Below, piece after piece: positions 24,255 through 31,835 of a DNA stretch of 64,000 bases. The stretch is from Thermoplasmata archaeon. Its GTDB lineage: Archaea; Thermoplasmatota; E2; JACPAO01; JAHFTW01. A program made the translations under genes and the position numbers. A model generated the notes under the pieces. The model was given only the letters and a program-made list of their open reading frames with translations. It was not told the DNA's origin and searched no databases. The DNA lies in contig JAHFTW010000006.1 in NCBI GenBank assembly GCA_023269235.1, forward strand, positions 45,271 through 109,270. The letters are read 5' to 3'. Positions within the stretch are counted from its first letter, which is position 1, and every line of letters starts with the position of its first letter.

Positions 24255-25915
24255 CGGCCGCTCCTATCGTCACGGGCCTGCTCCAGGCCGTGCCCGGTCG
24301 ACGCGACGAGGACCGAGGTGAGCCGGTCCGCAAGCTCCTTCCCGTCGGGGCGGGTCCTCGCGCGCTGCACGACGCGGGTCAGCGCCTGGAAGGGGTTCGC
24401 GCCGTCGTTCAGAGCGTCGGCGAAGATCGCGCGGTACGGCCCGAGGAGCTCCTCCGCGATTCCTGTCGGCGCGCCGTCGGCGCCGAGGACAGGCGGCTTT
24501 CCGCCCGGGCCGAGCATCGGGAAGCGGACGACGTTCTCTCCGAGCTTCCCGCCGGACGTCGGCTCGGCTGCGGCAACGGGGGCCGCGAGCTGACGGCGGG
24601 TGAGGACGCGCTCGCCCGGGCGGGCCTGGCGGTAGCCGACGCGCTTCAGGAGCTCGGATTCGGGCGGCTCGGCCCCGGCGCTCACGATCAGGTTCGCGAT
24701 CCGCCCTTCGGCCTCGCGGTCGATCTCCCTCGTCTGGTGCAGCGTGGGGACCGGCGTGTTCACCGCTGCGACCACCTCGCCGTAGTTCCTGACGACCATC
24801 GGCCGGACCCACTTCGCTGCGAAGTCGACCGCCGCGCGCCGTAACTGCTGGGCGACGAGCCATTCGGCGACGCCCTGGGCCGCGACGTCGGAGGTCTTCG
24901 CGCCAGCGCCCTCGCGCGCGCCGAGAGCCTGCTCATGCCCGAGGAGGCACGCGGCGAAGGCCCGAAGGCAGAACTCCTGCGCCCGCTCGAGGGAATCGGG
25001 CTGGGCCGCCGACATCACCGAGAGGAACTTCGCCTCGATGCCCTCCATCGGGCGGATGAGCGCTCCGGAGGAACCGAGCTTCGCGGCGACCTTCTCGGCC
25101 TCGGCGGCACCGTCCTTCAGGTTCGCGGCGTATCCGACGTCGAGGTAGGGGAGCGCGTAACGCTCGTTCAGCCGAGCCCACCAGCGGAGCCCGAACTGGT
25201 AGACGCACCAGGCCGTCCCGATCTGCCAGAGGAGCCCGCGCTGGTCGAGGGGATAGACGCCGCCGCCGTCCTCGAAGAGGAGCAGGCTCCCGGTCTCGAC
25301 GAACGGCGCGACCGGCACCGCCGTCCCGCCGCGGGCCTTCTGGAAGAAGCTGAACTCGAACGTCTTCGGGTCGAGGCGGAAGCGGTAGCCGGGGATCTCC
25401 TCGAAGGAGACGGCCCGCTCGAGGCCGCCGGGTCCGCTGCCAGCCTCGACTCGGAATGCGGCCGCGCCGAAGCCCGTGTGCTCGCGCCGTGCGAAGACGC
25501 GCAGCGCGTCCGGCATGAAGGGCCCGAGCTGGTCGGCGACGTAGGCCGCAACCTCGCGCCCGATGCGCGCCTCCGGCGTGAGGATCGTCTCGTCTCGCGC
25601 CGCGAGCGGCATCGGTGCGAACTCCCACTCGGCCGACTCGATCGCCTCGCGGGACCTCCGGATCTGCGGGCCGGCGGCGCGCCCAGGCATCTCGTGGTAG
25701 AGCGCGAGGAGGTTCCGCGGATCCCCGCGACGCGCCTCGACCCGGTAGCGGAACCAAGCCTCCGGCGTGTATTCCTTCGGGATCGGGACGATCTCCGTCG
25801 TGATGTCCGTCTCGCGTTCGACTCCGGACGGTCGAGCGATCGAAGTCGGAGCGGCGGGCTTTTCTGCGAGGTCGCGGAGGATCGTGTCGAGCTGGAGCGA
25901 GAGCCAGTCGCTCAC
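24251..25915 (-). CDS. Portal protein, Mu gp29-like (DUF935)
   Basis: A 554-aa portal of the DUF935 family. Features that fit include an early PEAWFRYRVEARRGDP segment, the central YQFGLRWWARLNERYALPYL, a helical crown region around 380-430, and an Arg-rich C-terminus. Twelve copies form the DNA channel at one capsid vertex, contacting terminase, gpF and connectors. Start chosen is GTG at 25915. It is followed directly by the gpF-like gene. With gpF, gpI-like protease and gpG-like protein it shows that the head module is Mu-like, although no Mu transposase is present. Confidence 0.87.
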   Translation of the reverse strand: MSDWLSLQLDTILRDLAEKPAAPTSIARPSGVERETDITTEIVPIPKEYTPEAWFRYRVEARRGDPRNLLALYHEMPGRAAGPQIRRSREAIESAEWEFAPMPLAARDETILTPEARIGREVAAYVADQLGPFMPDALRVFARREHTGFGAAAFRVEAGSGPGGLERAVSFEEIPGYRFRLDPKTFEFSFFQKARGGTAVPVAPFVETGSLLLFEDGGGVYPLDQRGLLWQIGTAWCVYQFGLRWWARLNERYALPYLDVGYAANLKDGAAEAEKVAAKLGSSGALIRPMEGIEAKFLSVMSAAQPDSLERAQEFCLRAFAACLLGHEQALGAREGAGAKTSDVAAQGVAEWLVAQQLRRAAVDFAAKWVRPMVVRNYGEVVAAVNTPVPTLHQTREIDREAEGRIANLIVSAGAEPPESELLKRVGYRQARPGERVLTRRQLAAPVAAAEPTSGGKLGENVVRFPMLGPGGKPPVLGADGAPTGIAEELLGPYRAIFADALNDGANPFQALTRVVQRARTRPDGKELADRLTSVLVASTGHGLEQARDDRSGR

Positions 25916-26055
25916 GCCGACGGCCTCCGCGCGCCGCCGAGGGCGAACGGCGAAGGACCGCGCAGGGTCGGGCCGTCTGCCACGCCTCGAACCTGCGCGC
26001 CGGGAGGAGGAGGTTCTAGGGGGTCTGCACCGTTGACGGGGCAGAGGAGAGCCAT
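25912..26055 (-). CDS. Doubtful 47-aa gene before the portal
   Basis: A possible 47-aa Pro/Gly-rich protein from an ATG at 26055 whose stop overlaps the portal start as GTGA, like real gene pairs in this genome. There is no ribosome-binding site and the composition is low-complexity. It may simply be leader sequence for the portal gene. The region 26056-26203 otherwise holds only a hairpin and G-rich sequence. Confidence 0.25.
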   Translation of the reverse strand: MALLCPVNGADPLEPPPPGAQVRGVADGPTLRGPSPFALGGARRPSA

Positions 26056-26157
26056 GGGGCGCCCATAGGCGCCGGGGGGGATCGGAAGGCGGGAGAGGAG
26101 AGGGGAGGCCGGGGGGACGAGGGGCGGGAGACGGCAGGAGATGGCTAGAGACGGCAA

Positions 26158-26177
26158 CGCCCGCCGTGGGGCGGGCG
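26158..26177. terminator. GC-rich hairpin downstream of the 26204-26821 gene
   Basis: Perfect 8-bp stem (CGCCCGCC at 26158-26165 and GGCGGGCG at 26170-26177) with a 4-nt loop, 27 bp after the stop of the separately promoted gene. In the minus direction it is followed by TTGCCGTCTCT, a weak T-rich run. A plausible partial terminator that would isolate that gene from the head operon; not certain. Confidence 0.5.
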
Positions 26178-26203
26178 CTACGTCCGGGGCTTGCCCTGTC
26201 GCG

Positions 26204-26821
26204 TCAGGCGGGCTGCCAGTCCCACGCTCGCCGGTCGCGGCCGTACCACGCCTCGGCGGTCGCCTTGGCCTCCTCGAGCGAGCCGACGGACGCCTCCTCG
26301 GGGATCTCGACCGTCCCGTCGGGCAGGACACCCTCGACGCGGCCCCGGCCCGGCGCGTAGCGGACGGTCGCCCTGCCGCCCTCGACGGCGATCGTGCCGA
26401 GGATGACCGGCCGTCCGCCCCTGGGCCCGTTGGCGGCGCTCGAGGCCGCCTTACGCGGGGTGCGGATCGAGCCGAGGGTGCGGGCGGCGAGAGTCGATTT
26501 GCGGGTCGTCATGGCCCAGCCAACCTTGATCTGCAGCGTCGAGACCGCGGTCGTGATGTTGCAGCGCGGGCAGTCGCGGGTCGGGTGCGAGGAGATCAGG
26601 CCGCCCATTTCGTCTACGCGGGCGCCCTCGGGGACGATGTAGACGAGGAGCTTCTGCTCCTTCCCGTAGAGCCGCGAGGCGCTCTTCCGCGCGATCCCGA
26701 CGGCGTCCCTCACGGTGGCGCCGACGCCCCAGCACTGAGGGCCGAGCGCGAGGAACTCGTGGCCGGCGGGCGGGGCGATCGAGGTGGTGGTCGTGGTGGG
26801 CTTCGTCATTTTGGCCTCCAT
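26204..26821 (-). CDS. Separately promoted 205-aa protein of unknown function (moron-like)
   Basis: The protein has a Thr-rich start, a compact region (residues 20-75, with EFLALGPQCWGVGATVRDAV and KLLVYIVPEGARV), a CPRC pair near residue 86, a basic Ala/Arg-rich linker (105-140) and an acidic C-terminus ending AWYGRDRRAWDWQPA. Two unrelated halves are possible. The first ATG lies 6 nt from a consensus -10; ATGGAGG then also looks like a ribosome-binding site for a second ATG five codons later. It has its own promoter with a palindrome between the boxes and a downstream hairpin, so it can be expressed apart from the late operon, perhaps in the lysogen. No family recognised. Confidence 0.65.
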   Translation of the reverse strand: MEAKMTKPTTTTTSIAPPAGHEFLALGPQCWGVGATVRDAVGIARKSASRLYGKEQKLLVYIVPEGARVDEMGGLISSHPTRDCPRCNITTAVSTLQIKVGWAMTTRKSTLAARTLGSIRTPRKAASSAANGPRGGRPVILGTIAVEGGRATVRYAPGRGRVEGVLPDGTVEIPEEASVGSLEEAKATAEAWYGRDRRAWDWQPA

Positions 26822-26827
26822 ACCTAT

Positions 26828-26856
26828 AATGTAATCCTAGCGTTAGGATATGTCAA
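26828..26856 (-). promoter_or_regulatory. Near-consensus promoter with operator-like palindrome
   Basis: Minus strand: TTGACA (26851-26856), 17-bp spacer, TACATT (26828-26833), then 6 nt to ATG. The spacer is almost filled by a perfect 6-bp inverted repeat ATCCTA / TAGGAT around a 4-bp centre (26834-26849). A repressor bound there would block RNA polymerase. The -35 box overlaps the stop codon of the gene before. Confidence 0.75.
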
Positions 26857-27041
26857 GCGTCCCTCACATCGCCCAGCGGGAGACCGTGACGCCGTCCGCC
26901 TCGGGGGCCGGCGGCGGGGGCGGGACGAGGGCGGACCTGCGCGCCTTCCGCTCCGGCCGCGGAGCCGTCGCCGTGGTACTTGCGGAGGAAGTACCTCCGG
27001 AGCGCCAGCTTCGCGTCGAGGCGCGCGTTATCGGTCTTCAC
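26853..27041 (-). CDS. Small basic protein after the ParB-like pseudogene
   Basis: A 62-aa protein beginning MKTDNARLDAKLALRRYFLR with a Lys/Arg-rich helix and a Pro/Gly/Arg-rich tail. It starts 14 nt inside the end of the ParB-like reading frame and ends within the -35 box of the next gene's promoter. The first 25 residues look like a genuine helix; the rest is low-complexity. Function unknown. Confidence 0.5.
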   Translation of the reverse strand: MKTDNARLDAKLALRRYFLRKYHGDGSAAGAEGAQVRPRPAPAAGPRGGRRHGLPLGDVRDA

Positions 27042-27561
27042 TCGTCACCGCCGTTTCGAGGAGCACGCCCGTCACCTGGCCGATGCGCTCGAGGTGCGGC
27101 GCGATCTCGGAGAAGCGGACGGTTTCGATGCCGATGAGCACCCATGTCCTCGCCGGCGGCTCGAGCACGGAGACGGGGCGGAGTCGGTCCGGGTCCTCCT
27201 CGGCTTCGAGCTCTGCCGCCTCCACGACGGCGCGCAGCGCCTCGTCGTCCTGCTCCGCCATGGCCGAGAGCGGATCGTAGGTCGCGAGCAGCTTCATCGC
27301 TTCCTTCTCCGTGACGTCGAGGACGAGGACGGGAACCTCCATGTCGGGCGAGGTCTCCGCGCGGAGGTGCCCGTCGATCAGGGCCAGCTTCCCGTCCTCG
27401 CGTCGGCGCGCGAGGAGGGCGCCGGCGTAGCCGATCTCTTAGAGGGCCCGCCGCATGGCGACCCGCTGCTTCCGCCCATGCACTCGCCAGTTATTCTCGT
27501 TCGGAATGAGGTCGGCCGCGCGCACGCGCTCGAGGCCGACGACGCGATCGCGAATCTTCAT
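27028..27561 (-). pseudogene. ParB-like nuclease-domain protein interrupted by an in-frame TAA
   Basis: Read through, this frame gives a 177-residue protein of the phage ParB/Srx-like type: an N-terminal LERVRAADLIPNENNWRVHG, then QRVAMRRAL, a stop at 27439-27441, then EIGYAGALLARRREDGKLAL with IDGHLRAE, which is the ParB box II-like motif, and VPVLVLDVTEKEAMKLLATY. The two halves are in the same frame with no missing segment, so a single ochre codon breaks an otherwise intact gene. A ribosome-binding site (AAAGGAAG) precedes the start. A downstream ATG at 27342 could still make the C-terminal 104 residues. ParB-like genes often neighbour terminases. Mutation, sequencing error or suppression are all possible. 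Confidence 0.75.
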
Positions 27562-27571
27562 CGTCTTCCTT

Positions 27572-29143
27572 TCACCATCCGAATCTCGGGATCTCTCCGG
27601 TCTCCGCCGGCACGGTGCGAACCGCGTTCGCGTCGAGCTCCGTCTGGGCGTTGCGTCCGTAATGGGCCTGGATCACGGCGTCGGCCCTGTTCGTGGAGCC
27701 GCCTTCGTTCAGGAGCCTCCGGCTCTCCACCTTCTGCAGCCGAGCCGCGATGTCCGCCTTCGACTCAACCTGAATCCGGCTGCTCGACGTCGTCTTCCAA
27801 GTCGGCGCGATGAGCTCGCCCGTGAGAACGGGATCGTCGGGGAGCGCGAGCGTGCACTCCTGGTCGGCGAGGGCCTCGCGGAACCGCCACCACGCTTGCG
27901 CGCGGAGGTTCAGGAAGCCGTAGGCCCCCGAGATGTCCCGCTCCGCGCTACCGGCTCCGGCGACGAACGGGACGACGCGCCTCTCGAGTTCACGCAGCCG
28001 CGAGACGACGCCCGAGCCCATGCCGATCGCGTCCACGACCGCGACGCCCCCGGCGTGGAGGAGCCCGCTCACGATGCCGGCCAGTTCCATGTCCGGGTAC
28101 TTGTCGGCGAAACGGTGAACGTCGATCCCCGTGAAGATGTCGCCGCGGAGGTGCGCGATCGTCGCCGGGTCGCGGTCGAGGTTCCCGGTCCCGACGTCCA
28201 CGCCGAGGATCGGCTCGAGGCCGGGCGCCACCATCCCCGCCCGCGCCCACGCTCGCCAGCGGTCGATCGCTCGCTCGACGTCGGCCAGGCGAATCACCGT
28301 GTTCCTGCCGCCCGTCGTCGCGAAGTTCCCGAGGACGTGATTCTGGTAGGCAGGGCTCTCCTCGCCCCAGAGGTCGAGCATGTCCTCGGCCCAGGCCGCG
28401 GAGATGCGCCCCGCCTCGATGGCCTCCTCCTTCGTGACGTGCTTCGGGAACCAACGCCGCACGCGGCCCGAGCAGATCTCGAAGAAGCGGCCGTCCGCGT
28501 CACCGCCCGAGGACTGCGCGAGCCAGCGAAGCTCGCGCCCGCCGGTCGCCGACGCCGCCGAGCCTTCGGCCGAATCCCAGGTCGTCGAGGGGATGAGCTT
28601 CGCCTCGTCGAAGACGTAGAGGAACTGCGCGGCGTGCCCGCCTTCGATGCGCGCCGACACCGCGGGGTTCGCGGCGATCGCGCTCCCGTGCCGGAGCTGG
28701 ATCCCAAGCTTCAGCAGCTCGCGGTCCTCGCGCCATGGCTCCATGCCGAGGACGTCCCAGCGAATCCGCGAGACCCAGATGTGCACCTCGGGCCAGAGGT
28801 AGTCTTCGAGCTGCGCCCATGCGCCCGCGGTCGTCACGATCTTCCATGGAATGCCCGCGAGCTCGCGTGTGATCGCAAACCAGATGATGAGCAGGGCGAA
28901 GGTCGCGCTCTTCCCGTAGCCACGAGGCCCGCGGCTCGCGACCCGGAACTCCGTCACCAGCCGCTCCATGATGTCTTCCTGGTAGTCGGCGAGCGTGTAG
29001 CCCTCGGGCCAGCGGATGCACTCCTGGCAGAAGAGGACGGGCTCGGAGAAGTATCGCGAGGCGCGATCCGTCGCCGTGCTGACCGAGAGCGCGGCGCGCC
29101 CGAAGTCCAGCGCGAACGCTTCGGCGATCGGATCAGTTGGCAT
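27572..29143 (-). CDS. terL: Terminase large subunit
   Basis: A 523-aa packaging motor and nuclease. Walker A is at residues 71-80 (RGPRGYGKSA, K78), Walker B at 175-180 (LYVFDE), and the C-terminal RNase H-like nuclease shows GVDVGTGNLDRDPA with the first acidic residue and a late NRADAVIQAHYG segment with another. It pumps DNA through the portal and cuts concatemers. The start (ATG at 29143) overlaps the small subunit gene by 11 bases. The sequence alone does not reveal whether packaging is by cos cutting or headful. Confidence 0.93.
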   Translation of the reverse strand: MPTDPIAEAFALDFGRAALSVSTATDRASRYFSEPVLFCQECIRWPEGYTLADYQEDIMERLVTEFRVASRGPRGYGKSATFALLIIWFAITRELAGIPWKIVTTAGAWAQLEDYLWPEVHIWVSRIRWDVLGMEPWREDRELLKLGIQLRHGSAIAANPAVSARIEGGHAAQFLYVFDEAKLIPSTTWDSAEGSAASATGGRELRWLAQSSGGDADGRFFEICSGRVRRWFPKHVTKEEAIEAGRISAAWAEDMLDLWGEESPAYQNHVLGNFATTGGRNTVIRLADVERAIDRWRAWARAGMVAPGLEPILGVDVGTGNLDRDPATIAHLRGDIFTGIDVHRFADKYPDMELAGIVSGLLHAGGVAVVDAIGMGSGVVSRLRELERRVVPFVAGAGSAERDISGAYGFLNLRAQAWWRFREALADQECTLALPDDPVLTGELIAPTWKTTSSSRIQVESKADIAARLQKVESRRLLNEGGSTNRADAVIQAHYGRNAQTELDANAVRTVPAETGEIPRFGW

Positions 29144-29627
29144 CCGGAGCCGCGGGGAGAGCCGCCATCTGCAGCGCGCCGAACTCGCGCGCGACGTCGG
29201 CAAGCGCGGCGGGATGACGGGCGAGGACGTCGAGAAGCCGTTGCCTGAACAGGCCCCACGACGGCGATGCGAGGAGCACCTGAATCGTGGTGTCGATCTT
29301 CCGGCCCTTCTCCGGGTAGAGGCCGAGGTGCTCGCTCAACTCCTGGCGCACGCGCAGACAGTTGGCGTAGTCTTTCCCCGTCAACGATTTCTGGTAGAGG
29401 TCGTTGAGCTGCTCGAGGGCCCGGCCGAACTCTTCGTCCCTGACGGTCTCCGCGAGACGCGCGAACCGTTCACGCGCGAGCGCTATGTAGGCTTCGGTCT
29501 GGCGGGTCTTCAGCCCCCACTTCTCCGCGGCGTGCCGCAGGATCATCGGTCGCGTCGCGCCCTGAATCAGGAAGCGGTAGACCTCCGTCACCCGCGTCTC
29601 GTGCTCGACCTTCGTCGCTTTCGCCAC
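29133..29627 (-). CDS. terS: Probable terminase small subunit
   Basis: A 164-aa helical protein directly before the large terminase gene. The N-terminus (VTEVYRFLIQGATRPMILRH, then AAEKWGLKTRQTEAYIALAR) reads as a helix-turn-helix DNA-binding region, followed by helices suited to oligomerisation (GRALEQLNDLYQKSLTGKDY). It should recognise the phage packaging site and hand DNA to the large subunit. GTG start one base after the upstream stop. Family assignment rests on position and the HTH pattern. Confidence 0.78.
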   Translation of the reverse strand: MAKATKVEHETRVTEVYRFLIQGATRPMILRHAAEKWGLKTRQTEAYIALARERFARLAETVRDEEFGRALEQLNDLYQKSLTGKDYANCLRVRQELSEHLGLYPEKGRKIDTTIQVLLASPSWGLFRQRLLDVLARHPAALADVAREFGALQMAALPAAPDAN

Positions 29628-29906
29628 TCAGCGCCCCACGGTCGCGACGAGCGCCGGCGTCGGCGAGCTCGTCTCGAAGTCCTCCGCCATCTTCCTGCGG
29701 AGGCATGACGTAGGGGCATCGTCGAGATAGATCGTCTCCGCCGTCCAGAAGTGCCACGGGCGCCCGGCGGACCTCGTGCAGCGAGGGCAGGTGTAGGAGC
29801 GGAAATGGATCGTCTCGTTCGGCGTGATCTCGTCGGCGCGGTCCTTCCGTGGAATGCCCCGCGCGCCGCACCGCGGGTGCCTGGCGAAGCCCGAGCGCCG
29901 CGCCAC
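29628..29906 (-). CDS. Small Cys-pair protein before the terminases
   Basis: A 92-aa protein starting at GTG, which overlaps the upstream TAG by one base and has GAGGAGG eight bases before it. It carries Cys13 and a CPRC pair at residues 40-43 in RSYTCPRCTRSAGRPWHFW. The Cys arrangement suggests a zinc-binding site, and genes before terminases are sometimes HNH-type packaging nucleases, but the HNH residues are not clear here. Function unknown. Confidence 0.6.
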   Translation of the reverse strand: MARRSGFARHPRCGARGIPRKDRADEITPNETIHFRSYTCPRCTRSAGRPWHFWTAETIYLDDAPTSCLRRKMAEDFETSSPTPALVATVGR

Positions 29907-30457
29907 TAGACCTCCTCGAGCGATGGCTGCTCGGGGCCAGGCGCCGGGGCCGAGGCGAAGAGGTCGAGGTCGGCGGGGCCGGGCGAGGCCGCGATCGTCG
30001 GCTCGAGGGGAAGGATCACGACGTCGGCGCCGGCCCGGATGCCGTAGATCTTCCGCACTCGCTGGTCGACGACCCGATCGTCGTCCGTCCATGTGATGCC
30101 CTTCAGCGCGTCCTCGGCCGCGCGCAGGAGCTTCGTCGCGTCGGGCTTCCCGGTGGGGAATGCGGGCGCGTCGGCGCGGAGGCTCGTGCCGTCACGCTTC
30201 GAGACGCGGAAATGCCCCTTCGGCCGGATGAACCGGAAGTCGATCGCGAGGAAGAGCGGCCCGTCGAGAGGCGCGCCTTTGAACGCCGCGCGAGCCGCGT
30301 CGGCGATGAGGGTCCTCCAGCTCTTCCCCTTCTCGCCGGTGTCGTCGACCATCGCAACGTGCGTCCTCCCGTCCTTCCCGTGGTAGGGGAAGCCGCGCTT
30401 CGAGCCTGCGGTCGATGGGACTCCGTCAACCGAGAATCGGATCGGGTCAGCGCTCAC
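29906..30457 (-). CDS. rusA: RusA-family Holliday junction resolvase
   Basis: A 183-aa resolvase. The N-terminal beta strand DPIRFSVDGVPSTAGSKRG and the active-site block are clear: KPDATKLLRAAEDALKG (D106, K109) followed by ITWTDDDRVVD (D125-D127), the acidic residues that bind metal in RusA. It cuts four-way junctions formed in recombination-dependent replication so that DNA can be packaged. The C-terminal 35 residues are a Pro/Ala-rich extension. GTG start overlaps the previous gene by 11 bases. It lies just upstream of the packaging genes, a frequent location for RusA. Confidence 0.9.
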   Translation of the reverse strand: MSADPIRFSVDGVPSTAGSKRGFPYHGKDGRTHVAMVDDTGEKGKSWRTLIADAARAAFKGAPLDGPLFLAIDFRFIRPKGHFRVSKRDGTSLRADAPAFPTGKPDATKLLRAAEDALKGITWTDDDRVVDQRVRKIYGIRAGADVVILPLEPTIAASPGPADLDLFASAPAPGPEQPSLEEV

Positions 30458-30596
30458 GTCGGAACTCCTTTCGCCCGAAGAGCGGGCGGTTTGCGTTGTA
30501 GCTGCGCAGGTAGAGGCCGAAAGTCTTCGCACGGAACGTCTGGAGAGCGACGAGCTTCGAGCGGAGAAGGCCGGCGGCGACGGCGAGGCCCCTCAT
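30447..30596 (-). CDS. Small basic protein (49 aa)
   Basis: A 49-aa basic protein with the residues LRSKLVALQTFRAKTFGLYL followed by a Asn/Arg-rich end. Starts at ATG in an ATGA overlap and ends inside the RusA gene start. No family recognised; probably a real small early gene because of the coupled start. Confidence 0.5.
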   Translation of the reverse strand: MRGLAVAAGLLRSKLVALQTFRAKTFGLYLRSYNANRPLFGRKEFRRER

Positions 30597-30784
30597 GCCG
30601 CACCGCCGGGGGCGGAGGGAGGGGCACCGACGCCATGCTTCCGGCCCCACTCCTGAAGCGCGGCAGCCGCGAGCATCCCGACGATGAAGCCCGCGACCCC
30701 ATGATGCAGGGCTTCGAGCGGATGGTCCGCAGCCGTGATGTTGACGAGGAAGATCGTCCCGAAAACGGCGAGTGCGAGCCTCAT
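30593..30784 (-). CDS. Small membrane protein (63 aa)
   Basis: A 63-aa protein with an N-terminal hydrophobic segment (MRLALAVFGTIFLVNITAAD) and a second hydrophobic stretch (GVAGFIVGMLAAAALQEWG). Two spans with a short loop are likely. Coupled by ATGA overlap on its downstream side and preceded by GGAGGGGAGGGAG, a strong ribosome-binding site. Function unknown; a membrane protein in the early region could alter the host envelope or block superinfection. Confidence 0.6.
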   Translation of the reverse strand: MRLALAVFGTIFLVNITAADHPLEALHHGVAGFIVGMLAAAALQEWGRKHGVGAPPSAPGGAA

Positions 30785-30855
30785 CTCCCTCCCCTCCACA
30801 CTCCCCTGGGCACGGCGTAGGCGCAGACGGCGCCGGCGACGAGGGCGCGGGTCAC
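30781..30855 (-). CDS. Possible 24-aa peptide gene
   Basis: Fills the gap between two genes with a GTG start in a GTGA overlap and a TGA stop overlapping the next ATG. The reading (24 residues, hydrophobic start, Arg/Gly end) is too short to judge by composition; its end also contains the ribosome-binding site of the next gene. It may serve only to carry ribosomes to the next start. Confidence 0.3.
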   Translation of the reverse strand: MTRALVAGAVCAYAVPRGVWRGGR

Positions 30856-31049
30856 GGCCGGGACTCCGGCGCTGGCAACGCCTCGCAGACGTAGTCGTAC
30901 GTGATCTCAAGCCTGACCATGTAATGCAGGCCGCAGCCTTCGCAAAAGAGCACCAAGCACTCGCCGTCCTCCATGCAAAGGTCTCCGGGATAGACGGTCA
31001 GTTTGCACGCTGGACATGTTGGGTTACTGGCGATCGTTTGCGCGCTCAC
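30852..31049 (-). CDS. Small zinc-ribbon-like protein (65 aa)
   Basis: A 65-aa protein with four cysteines in two pairs: CPAC at residues 12-15 and CEGC at 36-39, separated by a loop with YPGDLCMEDGECLVLF. This is the layout of a zinc ribbon. GTG start in a GTGA overlap. Likely a protein- or nucleic-acid-binding early protein; exact role unknown. Confidence 0.6.
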   Translation of the reverse strand: MSAQTIASNPTCPACKLTVYPGDLCMEDGECLVLFCEGCGLHYMVRLEITYDYVCEALPAPESRP

Positions 31050-31234
31050 GGCTTCCCCTCCTTCGCCCTCGCCTCGGCCGCGCGGAGACGGGCGCCCCAT
31101 ATGCGGACGGCGATCGCGTCGGGGTGGACTGGCAGTCGCGCGGCGCGTGCGTGTGATGCACACATGACCTGCGGCGTAGCCCTGAGTCGGCATAAACAGC
31201 CGGGCTGCGCCCCCGGCCTCGCGGGCGCGGTCAT
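31046..31234 (-). CDS. Small hypothetical protein (62 aa)
   Basis: A 62-aa protein, Ala/Arg-rich, with Cys13, Cys15 and Cys25. The C-terminal half (HPDAIAVRIWGARLRAAEAR) could form a helix. Starts at ATG in an ATGA overlap and ends in a GTGA overlap. No family recognised. Confidence 0.5.
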   Translation of the reverse strand: MTAPARPGAQPGCLCRLRATPQVMCASHARAARLPVHPDAIAVRIWGARLRAAEARAKEGKP

Positions 31235-31602
31235 CGGGGACCACCGACGATGTCGACCGGATGAACGCATCCAGTCCCGCCGCGATCGAACCAGACGAGG
31301 AAGTTTGCCGAGCCGCCGCTGTCCGCAACTGTCGCCATGCCAAGGCCACGCACTTCGACGCGCGCGCCGGCGGGGAGCTGGAGATGCCGATATTCTCCCG
31401 TACTCCTGAGCGCGTCGCTTGTCACGGGAGCGCCGATACTGCGGACGCGGATGCTCATGATCTTGAGATCCGGGTCGACGTCTCTCACGTCGAGCCAGTG
31501 CTGATACCGAGCCTTCCCGGCACTCGGAGCGTTCACGACCGTCTCGTGGCCGTAGCCGTCCACGCGGCAGGAGTAGCCACGGAGATTTACGGCCGTCTTC
31601 AT
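31231..31602 (-). CDS. Hypothetical protein (123 aa)
   Basis: A 123-aa alpha/beta protein. The N-terminal MKTAVNLRGYSCRVDGYGHE and APSAGKARYQHWLDVRDVDP resemble small phage proteins that begin with a beta strand and a helix in which A-S-A-G-K-A-RY occurs. The C-terminus is beta-rich (VEVRGLGMATVADSGG). Coupled on both sides. Function unknown. Confidence 0.65.
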   Translation of the reverse strand: MKTAVNLRGYSCRVDGYGHETVVNAPSAGKARYQHWLDVRDVDPDLKIMSIRVRSIGAPVTSDALRSTGEYRHLQLPAGARVEVRGLGMATVADSGGSANFLVWFDRGGTGCVHPVDIVGGPR

Positions 31603-31835
31603 TCGCTCCTCCTCGCGGCCCACTTGCCGCGCGTGCATGAGATCCCGTACGTGTCGTCTCCGACGCGCAGGTGGTAGTAGCCATCGGTCATCCGCTCCAT
31701 GTGGACGACCGCCTCGAACACGAACTCATCGAGCACGAGCCCGGTCTCGGAGTCGAGCGCGTGCTCCGGGCCGAACATCCCGTCCTTGCGCTTCGGCGGC
31801 TCGTCGGCGGTGCAGCGGAAGAGGGGCGCGGTCAC
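31599..31835 (-). CDS. Hypothetical protein (78 aa)
   Basis: A 78-aa protein with an acidic middle and a C-terminal half of alternating hydrophobic strand residues (FVFEAVVHMERMTDGYYHLR). Starts with GTG in a GTGA overlap. A small beta-barrel-like fold is conceivable; no family recognised. Confidence 0.6.
   Translation of the reverse strand: MTAPLFRCTADEPPKRKDGMFGPEHALDSETGLVLDEFVFEAVVHMERMTDGYYHLRVGDDTYGISCTRGKWAARRSE

Noticed and set aside
20244..29143. Transposable (Mu-type) phage lifestyle
   Set aside because: Mu-like head genes are present, but no DDE transposase or target-site protein; integrase and attP explain lysogeny.
27562..29906. A cos site near the terminase genes
   Set aside because: Genes overlap throughout and I found no repeat or gap typical of cos; the packaging mode cannot be told from sequence alone.
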